Assembly: GCF_000955805.1 (NCBI RefSeq)
Contig: NZ_JYOA01000013.1
Coordinates: 46,977 to 95,670 of the forward strand
Direction of reading: 5' to 3'
Length of the DNA stretch: 48,694 bases
From: Pseudomonas sp. 21
GTDB taxonomy: Bacteria; Pseudomonadota; Gammaproteobacteria; Pseudomonadales; Pseudomonadaceae
The number at the start of each line of letters is the position of its first letter. Positions within the stretch are counted from its first letter, which is position 1. Positions 7,416 to 15,695 of the stretch are shown piece by piece. A program made the position numbers and the translations under genes. The notes under the pieces were generated by a model. That model did no database searches. It saw nothing but the letters and a program-made list of their open reading frames with translations, and had not been told where the DNA came from.

Positions 7416-9417
7416 ATCGACCCTCGGCCTCGCGGCCCCGCGCAACGGCCTGCCGCTGGGTCCGGCGATCTGCACGCTGTTGCTGGCGATCCTCGCTGGC
7501 CTGCTGGTCTTCCATGGCCTGCAAGGCGCCCTGCCCCGCGACCTTTGGTGGCAGGCGCTGTGGTCGCCGGACCTGGACGATGTGCGCCAGGTGCTGCTGC
7601 ACTTCAGCTTCTTCCCGCGCCTGGCGGTGAGCCTGATGGCCGGGGCCGCGCTGGCCCTGGCCGGCACGCTGTTCCAGCAGATTCTGCGCAACCCGCTGGC
7701 GGAGCCGGTGACCCTCGGTGTGTCCGCCGGCGCCAACCTCGCCCTGTCGGCCGCCACCATCTTCGCTCCCACCTTGCTCGTGCATGGCCTGGAAGCCGTC
7801 ACCCTGGCCGGTGCGGCGCTGGCGACCTGTCTGCTGTTCGCCTTCGCCTGGGGCCGCACCCTGTCGCCGCTGCGCTTCATCCTCGCCGGCATGGTCATCA
7901 GCCTTTACTGCGTGTCGCTCAACGCCCTGCTGGTGCTGTTCAACCACGACTACCTGATCGACCTGCTGCTCTGGCAGGCCGGCTCGCTGAACCAGAGCGG
8001 CTGGGACGGTGCCCTTTACCTCGCCCCGCGCCTGGCGGTGGCCATGGTCATTGCCCTGCTGATGGTGCGTCCGCTGGCCGCGTTGGGCCTGGAAGACGAA
8101 GGCGCGGCGGCGGTGGGCGTCAACCTGCGCCGCACCCGCGTGCTCGGTCTCGCCGTGGCCGTGGCGCTGAGCGCGTTCGTCACCAGCGCCGTGGGCATGC
8201 TGGCTTTCGTCGGCCTTGCCGCGCCAGCCATTGCCCGGCTATGCGGCGCGCGCACGCTCAAACAGCGGTTGATCTGGGCACCATTGCTGGGGGCTGCGCT
8301 GCTCTGCGTGGTCGACCAGATCGCCCGCGAACTGTCGCGCTTCGCCGGGGAAATTCCCGCAGGCATCCTCACCGGCATTTTCAGCGTGCCACTGCTGCTG
8401 TGGCTGCTCAGCCGTCAGCGCAGCGGCGGCATCGTCCCGCGCCCGGCGCCGGCCAGGCCGCAGCGGGAGTATCCGTGGCGGCTGATCATCGGCATGGCCA
8501 TCCTGCTCGCCTTGCTGACGCTGCCGGCGATCTATTTCGCGGTAGACGCCAACGGCTGGCACTGGGGCGACGCCGGGCTCAGCGACGCCATCGCGCAATG
8601 GCGCCTGCCGCGCGTGCTCGGCTCGCTCGCCGCCGGTGCCATGCTCGCCGTGGCGGGCCTGCTGGTGCAGCGCCTGACCGGCAACCCCATGGCCAGCCCG
8701 GAAGTCCTCGGCGCCACGTCCGGCGCGGCCATCGCCGTGCTGGTGCTGTTCCTGGTGATGCCGCAGCCGCAGGCCTACATGGTGCCGGCTGCCAGCATCG
8801 GCGCGCTGCTGACCCTCGGCCTGCTGCTGTGGTTCGCCTGGCGCAAGACCTTCAACGCCGAGCGGCTGCTGTTGACCGGCGTGTGCCTGACCACCTTGCT
8901 GCACTCGCTGAGCACCCTGCTGCTGGCCAGCGGCGACCCGCGCATGACGGCGATGATGAGCTGGATGACCGGATCGACCTATCAGGTGGATGTAACGTCC
9001 GCGAGCACCGGCCTGGTCGTCGGAGCGCTGATGATCGGCATCAGCCTGCTGCTGGCTCGCCCGCTGGACCTGCTGACCCTGGGCAACGGCACCGCCACCG
9101 CGCTGGGCTTGCGGTTGCGGGGGGCTCACCTGGCAATCCTGCTGACCGCTGCCGTGTTGACCGCTACCGCCACCATCATCGTCGGCCCACTGAGCTTCGT
9201 CGGCCTGATCGGCCCGCACATCGCCCGCCACCTGGGCGTACGCCGCGCCGCGCCGCAATTGCTGCTGAGCGCGCTGGCCGGAGCCTTGATCATGGTGGTG
9301 GCGGACTGGCTGGGGCGGAACATCGCCTATCCCTGGCCAGTCTCGGCGGGACTGCTGGCGGCGTTCATCGGCTGCCCGTACTTCCTCTGGCTGATGCATC
9401 GGGAGCGGCGCGGCTGA
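7408..9417 (+). CDS. fhuB: FhuB-type double-length ferric-siderophore ABC permease
   Basis: A 669-residue inner-membrane permease made of two tandem FecCD/BtuC-like halves (about 1-335 and 345-669), as in FhuB, so no second permease is needed. Both halves carry the GxxxQxxxRNPLAxP-like signature (LFQQILRNPLAEPVTLGVSAG in half one; LLVQRLTGNPMASPEVLGATSG in half two) and an ATPase-contact loop region (GFVGLAAPAIAR-like; FVGLIGPHIARHLG). It is translationally coupled to fhuD. The ATP-hydrolysing subunit FhuC is missing here, so the importer must use an ATPase encoded elsewhere. A REP cluster follows. Confidence 0.92.
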   Translation: MPESTLGLAAPRNGLPLGPAICTLLLAILAGLLVFHGLQGALPRDLWWQALWSPDLDDVRQVLLHFSFFPRLAVSLMAGAALALAGTLFQQILRNPLAEPVTLGVSAGANLALSAATIFAPTLLVHGLEAVTLAGAALATCLLFAFAWGRTLSPLRFILAGMVISLYCVSLNALLVLFNHDYLIDLLLWQAGSLNQSGWDGALYLAPRLAVAMVIALLMVRPLAALGLEDEGAAAVGVNLRRTRVLGLAVAVALSAFVTSAVGMLAFVGLAAPAIARLCGARTLKQRLIWAPLLGAALLCVVDQIARELSRFAGEIPAGILTGIFSVPLLLWLLSRQRSGGIVPRPAPARPQREYPWRLIIGMAILLALLTLPAIYFAVDANGWHWGDAGLSDAIAQWRLPRVLGSLAAGAMLAVAGLLVQRLTGNPMASPEVLGATSGAAIAVLVLFLVMPQPQAYMVPAASIGALLTLGLLLWFAWRKTFNAERLLLTGVCLTTLLHSLSTLLLASGDPRMTAMMSWMTGSTYQVDVTSASTGLVVGALMIGISLLLARPLDLLTLGNGTATALGLRLRGAHLAILLTAAVLTATATIIVGPLSFVGLIGPHIARHLGVRRAAPQLLLSALAGALIMVVADWLGRNIAYPWPVSAGLLAAFIGCPYFLWLMHRERRG

Positions 9418-9454
9418 CACGGGCGCGGTTGGTCACCGCGGACCTTGTCCGCCG

Positions 9455-9640
9455 TTCGCGGGCATGGCCCGCTCCTACAGGGGCTGGCATGTAGGAGCGG
9501 GCCATGCCCGCGACAGCCCGGCGCCGGAGCGTCGCGGATGCAGTCGGTTGCAGGCTTTTCGTGGGAGCGAGCTTGCTCGCGAACCGCGTTTCCCGGCCGC
9601 TCCGGCGCAGGGAGGGTTCGCGAGCAAGCTCGCTCCTACA
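9455..9640. repeat. REP cluster of four elements, two core types
   Basis: Inverted copies with GGGC-CAT-GCCC cores lie at 9455-9479 and 9490-9513. Inverted copies with GAGC-TT-GCTC cores lie at 9561-9584 and 9615-9640. The cluster fills the space between the convergent fhuB and catA genes. Confidence 0.85.
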
Positions 9641-9649
9641 GGTGCAGCG

Positions 9650-10582
9650 TCAGGCGTCCTGCAGCGCGCGGGGGCGATTGCTGCGATCTTCGGCGCCGGC
9701 ACTGACGGCCTGCTGCAGCTGGAAGTCGAACTCGATCTCGGCGAAGCGCCCTTCCACACCGCGCGCCTTGGCGGCAGCCGCGTCCTCGACGAAACGCACC
9801 TCGCCGATCAGCCCGTCGCGGGTGGCGTAGGCAAAGTCGTCCCACAGGTACTGGTCACCGGCCAGGTTGATCTGCGTGGTCAGGTGGCGATGCCCCGGCG
9901 CGGAAATGAAGAAGTGAATGTGCGCCGGGCGCTGGCCGTGGCGGCCGAGCTGGTTGAGCAGCTCCTGGGTCGGGCCGTCCGGCGGGCAGCCATAGCCGCT
10001 GGGCACGATGCTGCGGGCCTGGTAGCGACCCTCGGCGTCGGTGACGATGCGCCGGCGCAGGTTGAATTCGGACTGGGTGCTGTCGAAGTACGAGTAGGTG
10101 CCCTTGGTGTTGGCGTGCCAGAGATCGACCACGGCACCGGCCAGCGGCTTGCCGTCGAGGTCGAACACGCGGCCGGAGAGGAACATCACGGTGCCGGCGT
10201 CTTTTCCATCATCCATGCGCGCCTCGCCTTCGGACAGCGGCGCGCCGGCCACGTACAGCGGGCCTTCGATGGTGCGCGGGGTGCCGCCTTCAATGCCCAC
10301 CGCCGCGTCCTGGGCGTCCAGCAGCAGGTCGAGGTAGTGCTCGATGCCCAGGCCGGCCACGACCAGCCCGGCTTCCTGGCGCGCGCCGAGGCGGTTGAGG
10401 TAGTCCACCGCCTTCCAGAACTCGTCGGGGGTGACGTTCATGTCTTCGATGAGCTTCGCGGTGTCCTGCAGGATGCGCAGGACGAGGTTCTTCACCCGCG
10501 GGTTGCCCTGGTCGTTCAAGGCGCCGCTGGCTTCTTCGAAGAACTTCTGGATGTCGGCAGTCTGGGAAATCTTCAGGGTCAC
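9650..10582 (-). CDS. catA: catechol 1,2-dioxygenase (intradiol, non-heme Fe3+)
   Basis: A 310-residue enzyme that opens catechol to cis,cis-muconate, the entry step of the ortho-cleavage branch of the beta-ketoadipate pathway. The N-terminal helical dimer/lipid-binding domain (about 1-95) precedes the catalytic beta domain. The iron ligands are visible: Tyr163 (GTYSYFD), Tyr197 (VPSGYGC), His221 and His223 (PAHIHFF). The sequence closely resembles Pseudomonas CatA (GTPRTIEGPLYVAGAP). The start is GTG, with GAGG seven bases upstream. It lies 41 bp behind the flavin reductase gene on the same strand, so the two are probably co-transcribed. catB and catC are not adjacent, which is unusual for a primary catA. 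Confidence 0.95.
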   Translation of the reverse strand: MTLKISQTADIQKFFEEASGALNDQGNPRVKNLVLRILQDTAKLIEDMNVTPDEFWKAVDYLNRLGARQEAGLVVAGLGIEHYLDLLLDAQDAAVGIEGGTPRTIEGPLYVAGAPLSEGEARMDDGKDAGTVMFLSGRVFDLDGKPLAGAVVDLWHANTKGTYSYFDSTQSEFNLRRRIVTDAEGRYQARSIVPSGYGCPPDGPTQELLNQLGRHGQRPAHIHFFISAPGHRHLTTQINLAGDQYLWDDFAYATRDGLIGEVRFVEDAAAAKARGVEGRFAEIEFDFQLQQAVSAGAEDRSNRPRALQDA

Positions 10583-10623
10583 GTTGTCACCTCGTTCTTG
10601 TTGTTTTCGGGGTCATCAGGGAA

Positions 10624-11145
10624 TCAGCTCGCGCAGCGCTCGGCTTCGCGGTCGACGCGATGGAACACGCGGTTGAAGTACACCAGGCTGTCCTGGCGCT
10701 CGCGCACTGCGACCTTTTCCAGCTCGACGAACATCACGGTGTGCGAGCCGACTTCCTTGCAGTCGCTGATGCGCCCTTCCAGGCTGACCAGCGCCTGGCG
10801 CAGCACCGGCAGGCCGGCGTAGCCGTCATCCCAGAGATCCCAGGTGAAGCGCTCTTCCATGGACACCTTGGTCATCCCGGCGAAGTGCTTGGCCAGCTCT
10901 TCCTGCTCGCCGCACAGCACGTTGACGCACAGGTGGCCGTTGCTGCGGAACACATCGTGGGTAGCGCTGCCGCGATTGACGCAGACCAGCACGGTGGGCG
11001 GCGAATCGGTGACCGAGCAGACCGCGCTGGCGGTGATGCCGCAGCGGCCTTCCGGGCCGTTGGTGGTGATGATGTTCACCGCCGCCGGCAGCTGCGCCAT
11101 GGCGTTACGGAAGTCGATCTGGGTCTGGCTGAGGGTATTGGCCAT
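10624..11145 (-). CDS. flavin reductase of a two-component monooxygenase (HpaC-like)
   Basis: A 173-residue protein of the flavin reductase-like (HpaC/RutF) family, with the family motifs FRNAMAQLPAAVNIITT and GITASAVCSVTDSPPTVLVCVN near the N-terminus and GSHTVMFVELEKV later. These enzymes reduce free FMN or FAD with NAD(P)H and pass it to a separate oxygenase, such as 4-hydroxyphenylacetate 3-monooxygenase. It is the first gene of the unit that continues into catA. The oxygenase component is not in the window. Supply of reduced flavin to a phenol-type hydroxylase that yields catechol is an inference from the neighbour. Confidence 0.85.
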   Translation of the reverse strand: MANTLSQTQIDFRNAMAQLPAAVNIITTNGPEGRCGITASAVCSVTDSPPTVLVCVNRGSATHDVFRSNGHLCVNVLCGEQEELAKHFAGMTKVSMEERFTWDLWDDGYAGLPVLRQALVSLEGRISDCKEVGSHTVMFVELEKVAVRERQDSLVYFNRVFHRVDREAERCAS

Positions 11146-11410
11146 TTCTTCGCCCCTTGTGCTGGAGTGGCCGGCACGCCCGGCCTTTCTTGTAGGGGGC
11201 CAGCGTAGGGCAGCGCCAAGGTGCGAAACATTCAGACGATTACCACGCCAGAGGGTGGTGGCCGCTAGTCATGTAGGTGGTTTCTTTATCGTCAGCATCG
11301 CCGACTATGGGTATGCTCCGGGACATGCCATTGCGGCGACCGGACCAAAGCCCGGCGTACGCGGCCTACGTGCAGCTCTACAACGATAAAAAAGAAAGTG
11401 GCAACGCCTG

Positions 11411-12037
11411 ATGGATGCTAGAAAACCCGTGGTCTACATCGTCGACGACGACAAGGACCTGCGCACCTCCCTCGCCTGGCTGCTCGAATCGGTCAGCATC
11501 GAATCGCTGTGCTACGGCGGCGCCGAGGAGTTCCTGCGCGAATACGACCCCAGACTCCCCGCCTGCCTGGTGCTCGACGTGCGCATGCCCGAGACCAGCG
11601 GCTTCCAGCTGCAGGAAATGCTCAACGACAAGGGCATCGCCCTGCCGACCATCTTCGTCACCGCCCATGGCGATATCCCGATGTCGGTGAAGGCGATGAA
11701 GAACGGCGCGCTGGATTTCGTCGAGAAGCCCTACAACCCGCAGCAGATGCTCGATCGCATCCAGGCGGCGCTGAAAAGCGCGGTGCAGGTGCACGCGGGC
11801 CAGGAGCAGAAGCAGAACCTGCAGCACAAGCTCGACCTGCTCACCGGGCGGGAACGGGAAATCCTGATGATGGTGGTGGACGGCAAGGCCAGCAAGGTCA
11901 TCGCCCGCGAGCTGAACATCAGCGTCAAGACAGTCGATGTGCACCGCACCAAGATCAAGGAAAAGATGGGCGTGAGCAGCATCGCCATGCTGGTACGCGA
12001 GGTGCTCAACGTGCCGGTGGAAGAGTCGCGCCCCTGA
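11411..12037 (+). CDS. FixJ/NarL-type response regulator (orphan)
   Basis: A 208-residue two-domain response regulator. The receiver (about 6-120) has the acidic pair Asp12-Asp14, phospho-acceptor Asp56 (VLDVRMP), Thr84 and Lys107 (VEKPYNP). A Q-rich linker follows, then a LuxR-type HTH (about 139-195, LTGREREILMMVVDGKASKVIA). It resembles FixJ/TtrR-class regulators. No histidine kinase is nearby. It is divergent from the flavin reductase-catA unit with 265 bp between starts, so control of that unit is plausible but unproven. The stop codon sits in the loop of a perfect 7-bp hairpin (12028-12046) that lacks a T-tract. Confidence 0.9.
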   Translation: MDARKPVVYIVDDDKDLRTSLAWLLESVSIESLCYGGAEEFLREYDPRLPACLVLDVRMPETSGFQLQEMLNDKGIALPTIFVTAHGDIPMSVKAMKNGALDFVEKPYNPQQMLDRIQAALKSAVQVHAGQEQKQNLQHKLDLLTGREREILMMVVDGKASKVIARELNISVKTVDVHRTKIKEKMGVSSIAMLVREVLNVPVEESRP

Positions 12038-12074
12038 GCGGGGCGCACTTCCTGTCGGTAAATCGACCGGTCGA

Positions 12075-13064
12075 TCAGTCGACGCGTTCGCCGCACAGGT
12101 CGAGGGCGAACAGGCGCTGAGTCTCGGCCGGCGCCAGACCGCTGCCGATCAGGCTGAACAGCTTGCCCAGCGCCGCTTCGCGGGTCATGCCGCCGCCGGA
12201 CACCAGGCCCGCATCGCGCAGGCGACTGCCGGCGGCATAGACGTCGAATACCACGTGGCCCTGCGGGCACTGGCTGATCGCCGCCAGCACCACGCCGCGA
12301 GCGTGTGCCTCACGCAATACCTCCAGCAACTCCTCGTTGTCCGACGGACCGGTGCCGCTGCCGTAGCACTCCAGCAACAGAGCCTGCACGCCACTGGCCA
12401 GCAGCGCGCGCAGGTGTTCGGCGCGCAGGCCGGGGAACAGCGGCAGCACCGCAAGGTTCACCGGTTGGCGCGGCTGGCGGTAATCCAGTTCGCCAGGAAG
12501 CACCGTCGCACGCTCACCTTTGCGCTCGCGCGGCAATACCGCGAAGGCATCGAACGCCTCGCTGCGCAGCTTGGTGACGCGGGCGCCGTGCATCATCGCA
12601 CCGTTGAAATACAGCCAGACGCCCGGCTCGACGCCGGATTCCAGTGCCTTCAGCGCGCCCAGCAGGTTCGCCGGCGCATCGCTGCCCGGCGCGCCCATCG
12701 GCTGCATGGAGCCGCTGAACACCACGGGGACGTCCAGGCCCAGCAGCAGGAACGACAGCGCGGCAGCGCTGTAAGCCAGGGTGTCGGTGCCGTGCAGCAC
12801 CAGTACTCCATCATGACCACCCTGCTCCACCGCATGGACGATGGCGTCGCGCATGGCGAGCCAGTTGGCCTGGGTCATGTTGGCGCTGTCGAGCAGCGGT
12901 TGCAGTTCGCTGAAGGACCAGTCGAGGCGAATCTCGCCGTGGCCTTGCAGTTGTTCGCGCATGCGCGCTTCGAAACCGCCAGCCGGCGCCAGGCCTTCGG
13001 CGGTCTGCAGCATGCCGATGGTGCCGCCGGTATAGAGGACGAAGAGGTTCTTCACGCGACGCAT
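12075..13064 (-). CDS. ansA: L-asparaginase, cytoplasmic type I
   Basis: A 329-residue asparaginase hydrolysing L-asparagine to aspartate and ammonia. The nucleophile motif YTGGTIGML (Thr12/Thr15) and second active-site motif LHGTDTLAYSA (Thr93-Asp94) are intact, and VTKLRSEAFDAF supplies the conserved Lys. No signal peptide is present, which fits the AnsA-like cytoplasmic enzyme rather than a periplasmic type II enzyme. The gene follows the AGCS symporter on the same strand, 90 bp downstream and behind a hairpin, consistent with coupled uptake and breakdown of an amino acid. Translation may also start slightly downstream, but this start gives the expected N-terminus. Confidence 0.93.
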   Translation of the reverse strand: MRRVKNLFVLYTGGTIGMLQTAEGLAPAGGFEARMREQLQGHGEIRLDWSFSELQPLLDSANMTQANWLAMRDAIVHAVEQGGHDGVLVLHGTDTLAYSAAALSFLLLGLDVPVVFSGSMQPMGAPGSDAPANLLGALKALESGVEPGVWLYFNGAMMHGARVTKLRSEAFDAFAVLPRERKGERATVLPGELDYRQPRQPVNLAVLPLFPGLRAEHLRALLASGVQALLLECYGSGTGPSDNEELLEVLREAHARGVVLAAISQCPQGHVVFDVYAAGSRLRDAGLVSGGGMTREAALGKLFSLIGSGLAPAETQRLFALDLCGERVD

Positions 13065-13100
13065 GCCAGTGCTCTTGTAGGAAAGTTCACAGGATAAACC

Positions 13101-13128
13101 GCAAGGCCGGGAGAAGTCCCGGCCTTGC
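13101..13128 (-). terminator. hairpin between symporter and asparaginase genes
   Basis: GCAAGGCCGGGA and its complement form an inverted repeat of about 11 bp with a short loop. On the minus strand it is followed by a weak GGTTTATCC tract. It may terminate part of the symporter transcript and attenuate ansA. Confidence 0.55.
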
Positions 13129-13154
13129 GTGTCAGACCTTGGTCCGAGGCAGGA

Positions 13155-14597
13155 TCAGCCCTGGGCAGGCAGGCTGCCGTGGGCCGGAGCGGTCGAATTG
13201 ATCTTGTGCGCGTCGCGCCAGGCGTCGTGGTCGATGTCCAGGTCGGCGAACTTGCTGGCGTCGAACACCGGGCGCTCGATGCCGGCGCGGCGCTGCTCGT
13301 CGTAGTCGCGCATCACGCGCAGGCCGGTCTTGATCAGCATCGCCAGGGCCACCAGGTTGACGAAGGCCAGGCAGGTCATGGTGATGTCGGCGAAGGCGAA
13401 CACGGTGCCCAGGTTCTGCATCGAGCCCCAGAGGATCAGGCCCAGCACCAGCACGCGGAAGGCGATCAGCGCGGAGCGGCTGCGGCCGACGATGAACTGC
13501 AGGGCGTTCTCGCCGAGGTAGTAGTTGTAGGTGATGCAGGTGAACACGAACAGCGACAGCGCGACACTGACGAAGATCCGGCCCCAGTCACCGACCACGG
13601 CGGCCAGCGAGTTCTGCGTGAGGGTGATGCCGTCGCCTTCGAAGCCGGGGGTGTAGAAGCCCGAGAGCAGGATCAGCAGCGCGGTGCAGGTGCAGATGAC
13701 GAAGGTGTCGAGGAACACGCTGAATGCCTGGACCACGCCCTGGGAGGCCGGGTGACGCACGGCGGCGACTGCGGCCACGTTCGGCGCACTGCCCAGGCCC
13801 GCTTCGTTGGCGAACACGCCACGCTTCACGCCCATCACAATGGCGCTGCCCAGCAGGCCGGCGAAGGCCGGTTCCAGGCCGAAGGCGCTCTTGACGATGG
13901 TGGTCAGCATGCCCGGCACCAGCTCGATCTGGGTGGCGATCACGTACAGGGTCACGGCGATGTAGGCCAGGGTCTTGACTGGCACCAGCAGGTCGGACAC
14001 GGCGGCGATGCGCTGGATGCCACCGAAGAACACGATGGCCAGCAGCACGGCCAGGGCGATGCCCGAGTACAGGACCGGGATGTCGAAGGCGTTCTGCAGC
14101 GAGTGGGTCACGGTGAAGGCTTGCAGGCCGTTGAAGGCGAAGCCGTAGGTCACCAGCAGCAGGACCGCGAAGGTCATGGCCATCCAGCGCAGCTTCAGGC
14201 CGTGCTGGATGTAGTAGGCCGGGCCGCCGCGGTACAGGCCGTTGCCGTCGCTGCGCTTGTAGACCTGGGCCAGGGTGCACTCGAAGAAGCTGCTGGACAT
14301 GCCCACCAGTGCGGTAACCCACATCCAGAACACGGCGCCGGGGCCACCGAGGGTCACGGCAATGCCGACACCGGCGATGTTACCGGCGCCCACGCGGCCG
14401 GCGAGGCTCAGCATCAGGGCCTGGAACGAACTCAGCTGGCCGGACTGGCCGCGGATCGATTCCTTGAACACGCCGAACATGTGGCCGAAGTGGCGGAACT
14501 GGACGAAACGGGAGCGGATGGTGAAATACGCGCCGAGTCCTACGATGAGGACGATGAGGACTTTCCCGGAGAGGAAATCGTTGATCGCGTCGAGCAT
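13155..14597 (-). CDS. AGCS-family sodium:alanine/glycine-type symporter
   Basis: A 480-residue inner-membrane protein with about ten hydrophobic segments. It belongs to the alanine or glycine:cation symporter family, whose members couple Na+ entry to uptake of small neutral amino acids. Family blocks are visible: a glycine-rich GRVGAGNIAGVGIAVTLGGPGAVFWMW after the first helices, RSDGNGLYRGGPAYYIQHGL, and KRGVFANEAGLGSAPN. It is upstream of ansA on the same strand, which suggests asparagine or a related amino acid as substrate (inference). It is divergent from the XRE-type regulator at 14766, a likely local controller. Confidence 0.92.
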   Translation of the reverse strand: MLDAINDFLSGKVLIVLIVGLGAYFTIRSRFVQFRHFGHMFGVFKESIRGQSGQLSSFQALMLSLAGRVGAGNIAGVGIAVTLGGPGAVFWMWVTALVGMSSSFFECTLAQVYKRSDGNGLYRGGPAYYIQHGLKLRWMAMTFAVLLLVTYGFAFNGLQAFTVTHSLQNAFDIPVLYSGIALAVLLAIVFFGGIQRIAAVSDLLVPVKTLAYIAVTLYVIATQIELVPGMLTTIVKSAFGLEPAFAGLLGSAIVMGVKRGVFANEAGLGSAPNVAAVAAVRHPASQGVVQAFSVFLDTFVICTCTALLILLSGFYTPGFEGDGITLTQNSLAAVVGDWGRIFVSVALSLFVFTCITYNYYLGENALQFIVGRSRSALIAFRVLVLGLILWGSMQNLGTVFAFADITMTCLAFVNLVALAMLIKTGLRVMRDYDEQRRAGIERPVFDASKFADLDIDHDAWRDAHKINSTAPAHGSLPAQG

Positions 14598-14727
14598 GTG
14601 CTGGGGCCTCGATTGTTATTGTGGGAGCACGGGCCTGGGGCTGGCCCGCTCACTGGGGGCGCATGGTTGCGCCCGAAGCCTCGCGAAACAATTTCGCGGC
14701 TTGCTACGAATTGATGCTACCTGACGC

Positions 14728-14733
14728 TATAAT
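14728..14733 (+). promoter_or_regulatory. consensus -10 box (TATAAT) of the XRE-type regulator
   Basis: A perfect TATAAT lies 32 bp before the ATG at 14766; no good -35 at 17 bp is present. The box overlaps a TTG codon at 14733, so translation cannot start there. This fixes the ATG at 14766 as the likely start. Confidence 0.6.
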
Positions 14734-14765
14734 TGCGCCAGTCGCATCACCTGGACCTGGCACGA

Positions 14766-15584
14766 ATGTCCGAAAACCTCGGCCCCAACCTCAAGCTGCT
14801 TTGCGCTCACTACCGCTCTATCTCGGAGGTTTGCCGCAAGCTCGCGATCAACCGCGCGCAGTTCAACAAGTACCTCGGCGGGCAGAGCCAGCCCACGGCG
14901 TACAACCTCAAGCGCATCGGTGACTTCTTCGGCGTCGAGGACTACGAGCTGCAACTGCCGCCGGAACAGTTCGCCCGCCTGATCGGCGCACGCGGCACTT
15001 CGCCGGCCAACGCGCAGCGCGACGATCCATTGCTGGAAATGCTCCGCCCGCTGCGCGACCACGCGGGCAACCTGTCGCGCTACTGCGGCTACTACTTCGA
15101 GTATTCCAACTGCATGTCGGTGCCCGGCTCGATCCTGCTGTCGCTGGTGCACCTGTACGAGCAGGACGGCAATTTCCTGTTCGAGCGCCAGGAACGCCAG
15201 GAGCGCTCCAGCAGCACCGATGTGCAGGCCGAGGACTGGGTGCGCTGCCGTTACCTGGGCGCGGCCTTCCAACTGCAGGACCGGGTGTTCCTGATGGACT
15301 ACGAGTCGCTCACGGTCAACGAGATGAGCCAGACCATCCTCATCCCCAGCTTCAAGAGCCGCATCACCCGCCTGAACGGGCTGAAGACCGGCGTCTCCAG
15401 CGGCGACCGGCGCACCCCGGCCTGCACCCGCGTGGTCTGGGAATACCTGGGTCCGGAGATCAACCGCATCAGCGCCTATCGCCAGGTGAAGCTGTACCAG
15501 CCGGACGACCCGCGCATCGACGACGACGTACGCCAGCGCCTGCAGGTCGGGCCGATCCGCCATGGCCTCTTCGAAATCGAATGA
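14766..15584 (+). CDS. XRE-type helix-turn-helix transcriptional regulator
   Basis: A 272-residue protein with an N-terminal lambda-repressor-like HTH at about 8-60 (LKLLCAHYRSISEVCRKLAINRAQFNKYLGG, then YNLKRIGDFFGVEDYEL). The larger C-terminal domain (about 90-270) has no family I can name; it contains CGYYFEYSNCMSVPGSILLSL and several Arg/Tyr-rich strands and probably senses a ligand. It is divergent from the AGCS symporter-ansA unit with 168 bp between starts, so control of amino-acid uptake is the natural guess. The ATG is chosen because the upstream TTG lies inside the -10 box. Confidence 0.82.
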   Translation: MSENLGPNLKLLCAHYRSISEVCRKLAINRAQFNKYLGGQSQPTAYNLKRIGDFFGVEDYELQLPPEQFARLIGARGTSPANAQRDDPLLEMLRPLRDHAGNLSRYCGYYFEYSNCMSVPGSILLSLVHLYEQDGNFLFERQERQERSSSTDVQAEDWVRCRYLGAAFQLQDRVFLMDYESLTVNEMSQTILIPSFKSRITRLNGLKTGVSSGDRRTPACTRVVWEYLGPEINRISAYRQVKLYQPDDPRIDDDVRQRLQVGPIRHGLFEIE

Positions 15585-15593
15585 AGAAGTGCG

Positions 15594-15687
15594 TGTAGGA
15601 GCGGGCCACGCCCGCGATCGCGGACAAAGTCCGCGCTCCCGGCAGCTTCGGCGCCAGGGCTGTCACGGGCATGGCCCGTTCCTACAG
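15594..15687. repeat. REP cluster of three elements
   Basis: A GGGC-type element is at 15594-15617 (core GGGCCACGCCC). A GGAC-type element in reverse orientation (core GGACAAAGTCC) is at 15618-15640, directly abutting it. A GGGC-type element in reverse lies at 15664-15687. The cluster sits between convergent genes. Confidence 0.8.
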
Positions 15688-15695
15688 ATTGGAAT

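Noticed and set aside
13125-14714. 529-codon open frame opposite the AGCS symporter
   Set aside because: Composition is His/Gln/Gly/Glu-rich, as expected for a reverse-frame shadow; the symporter frame has clear family motifs.
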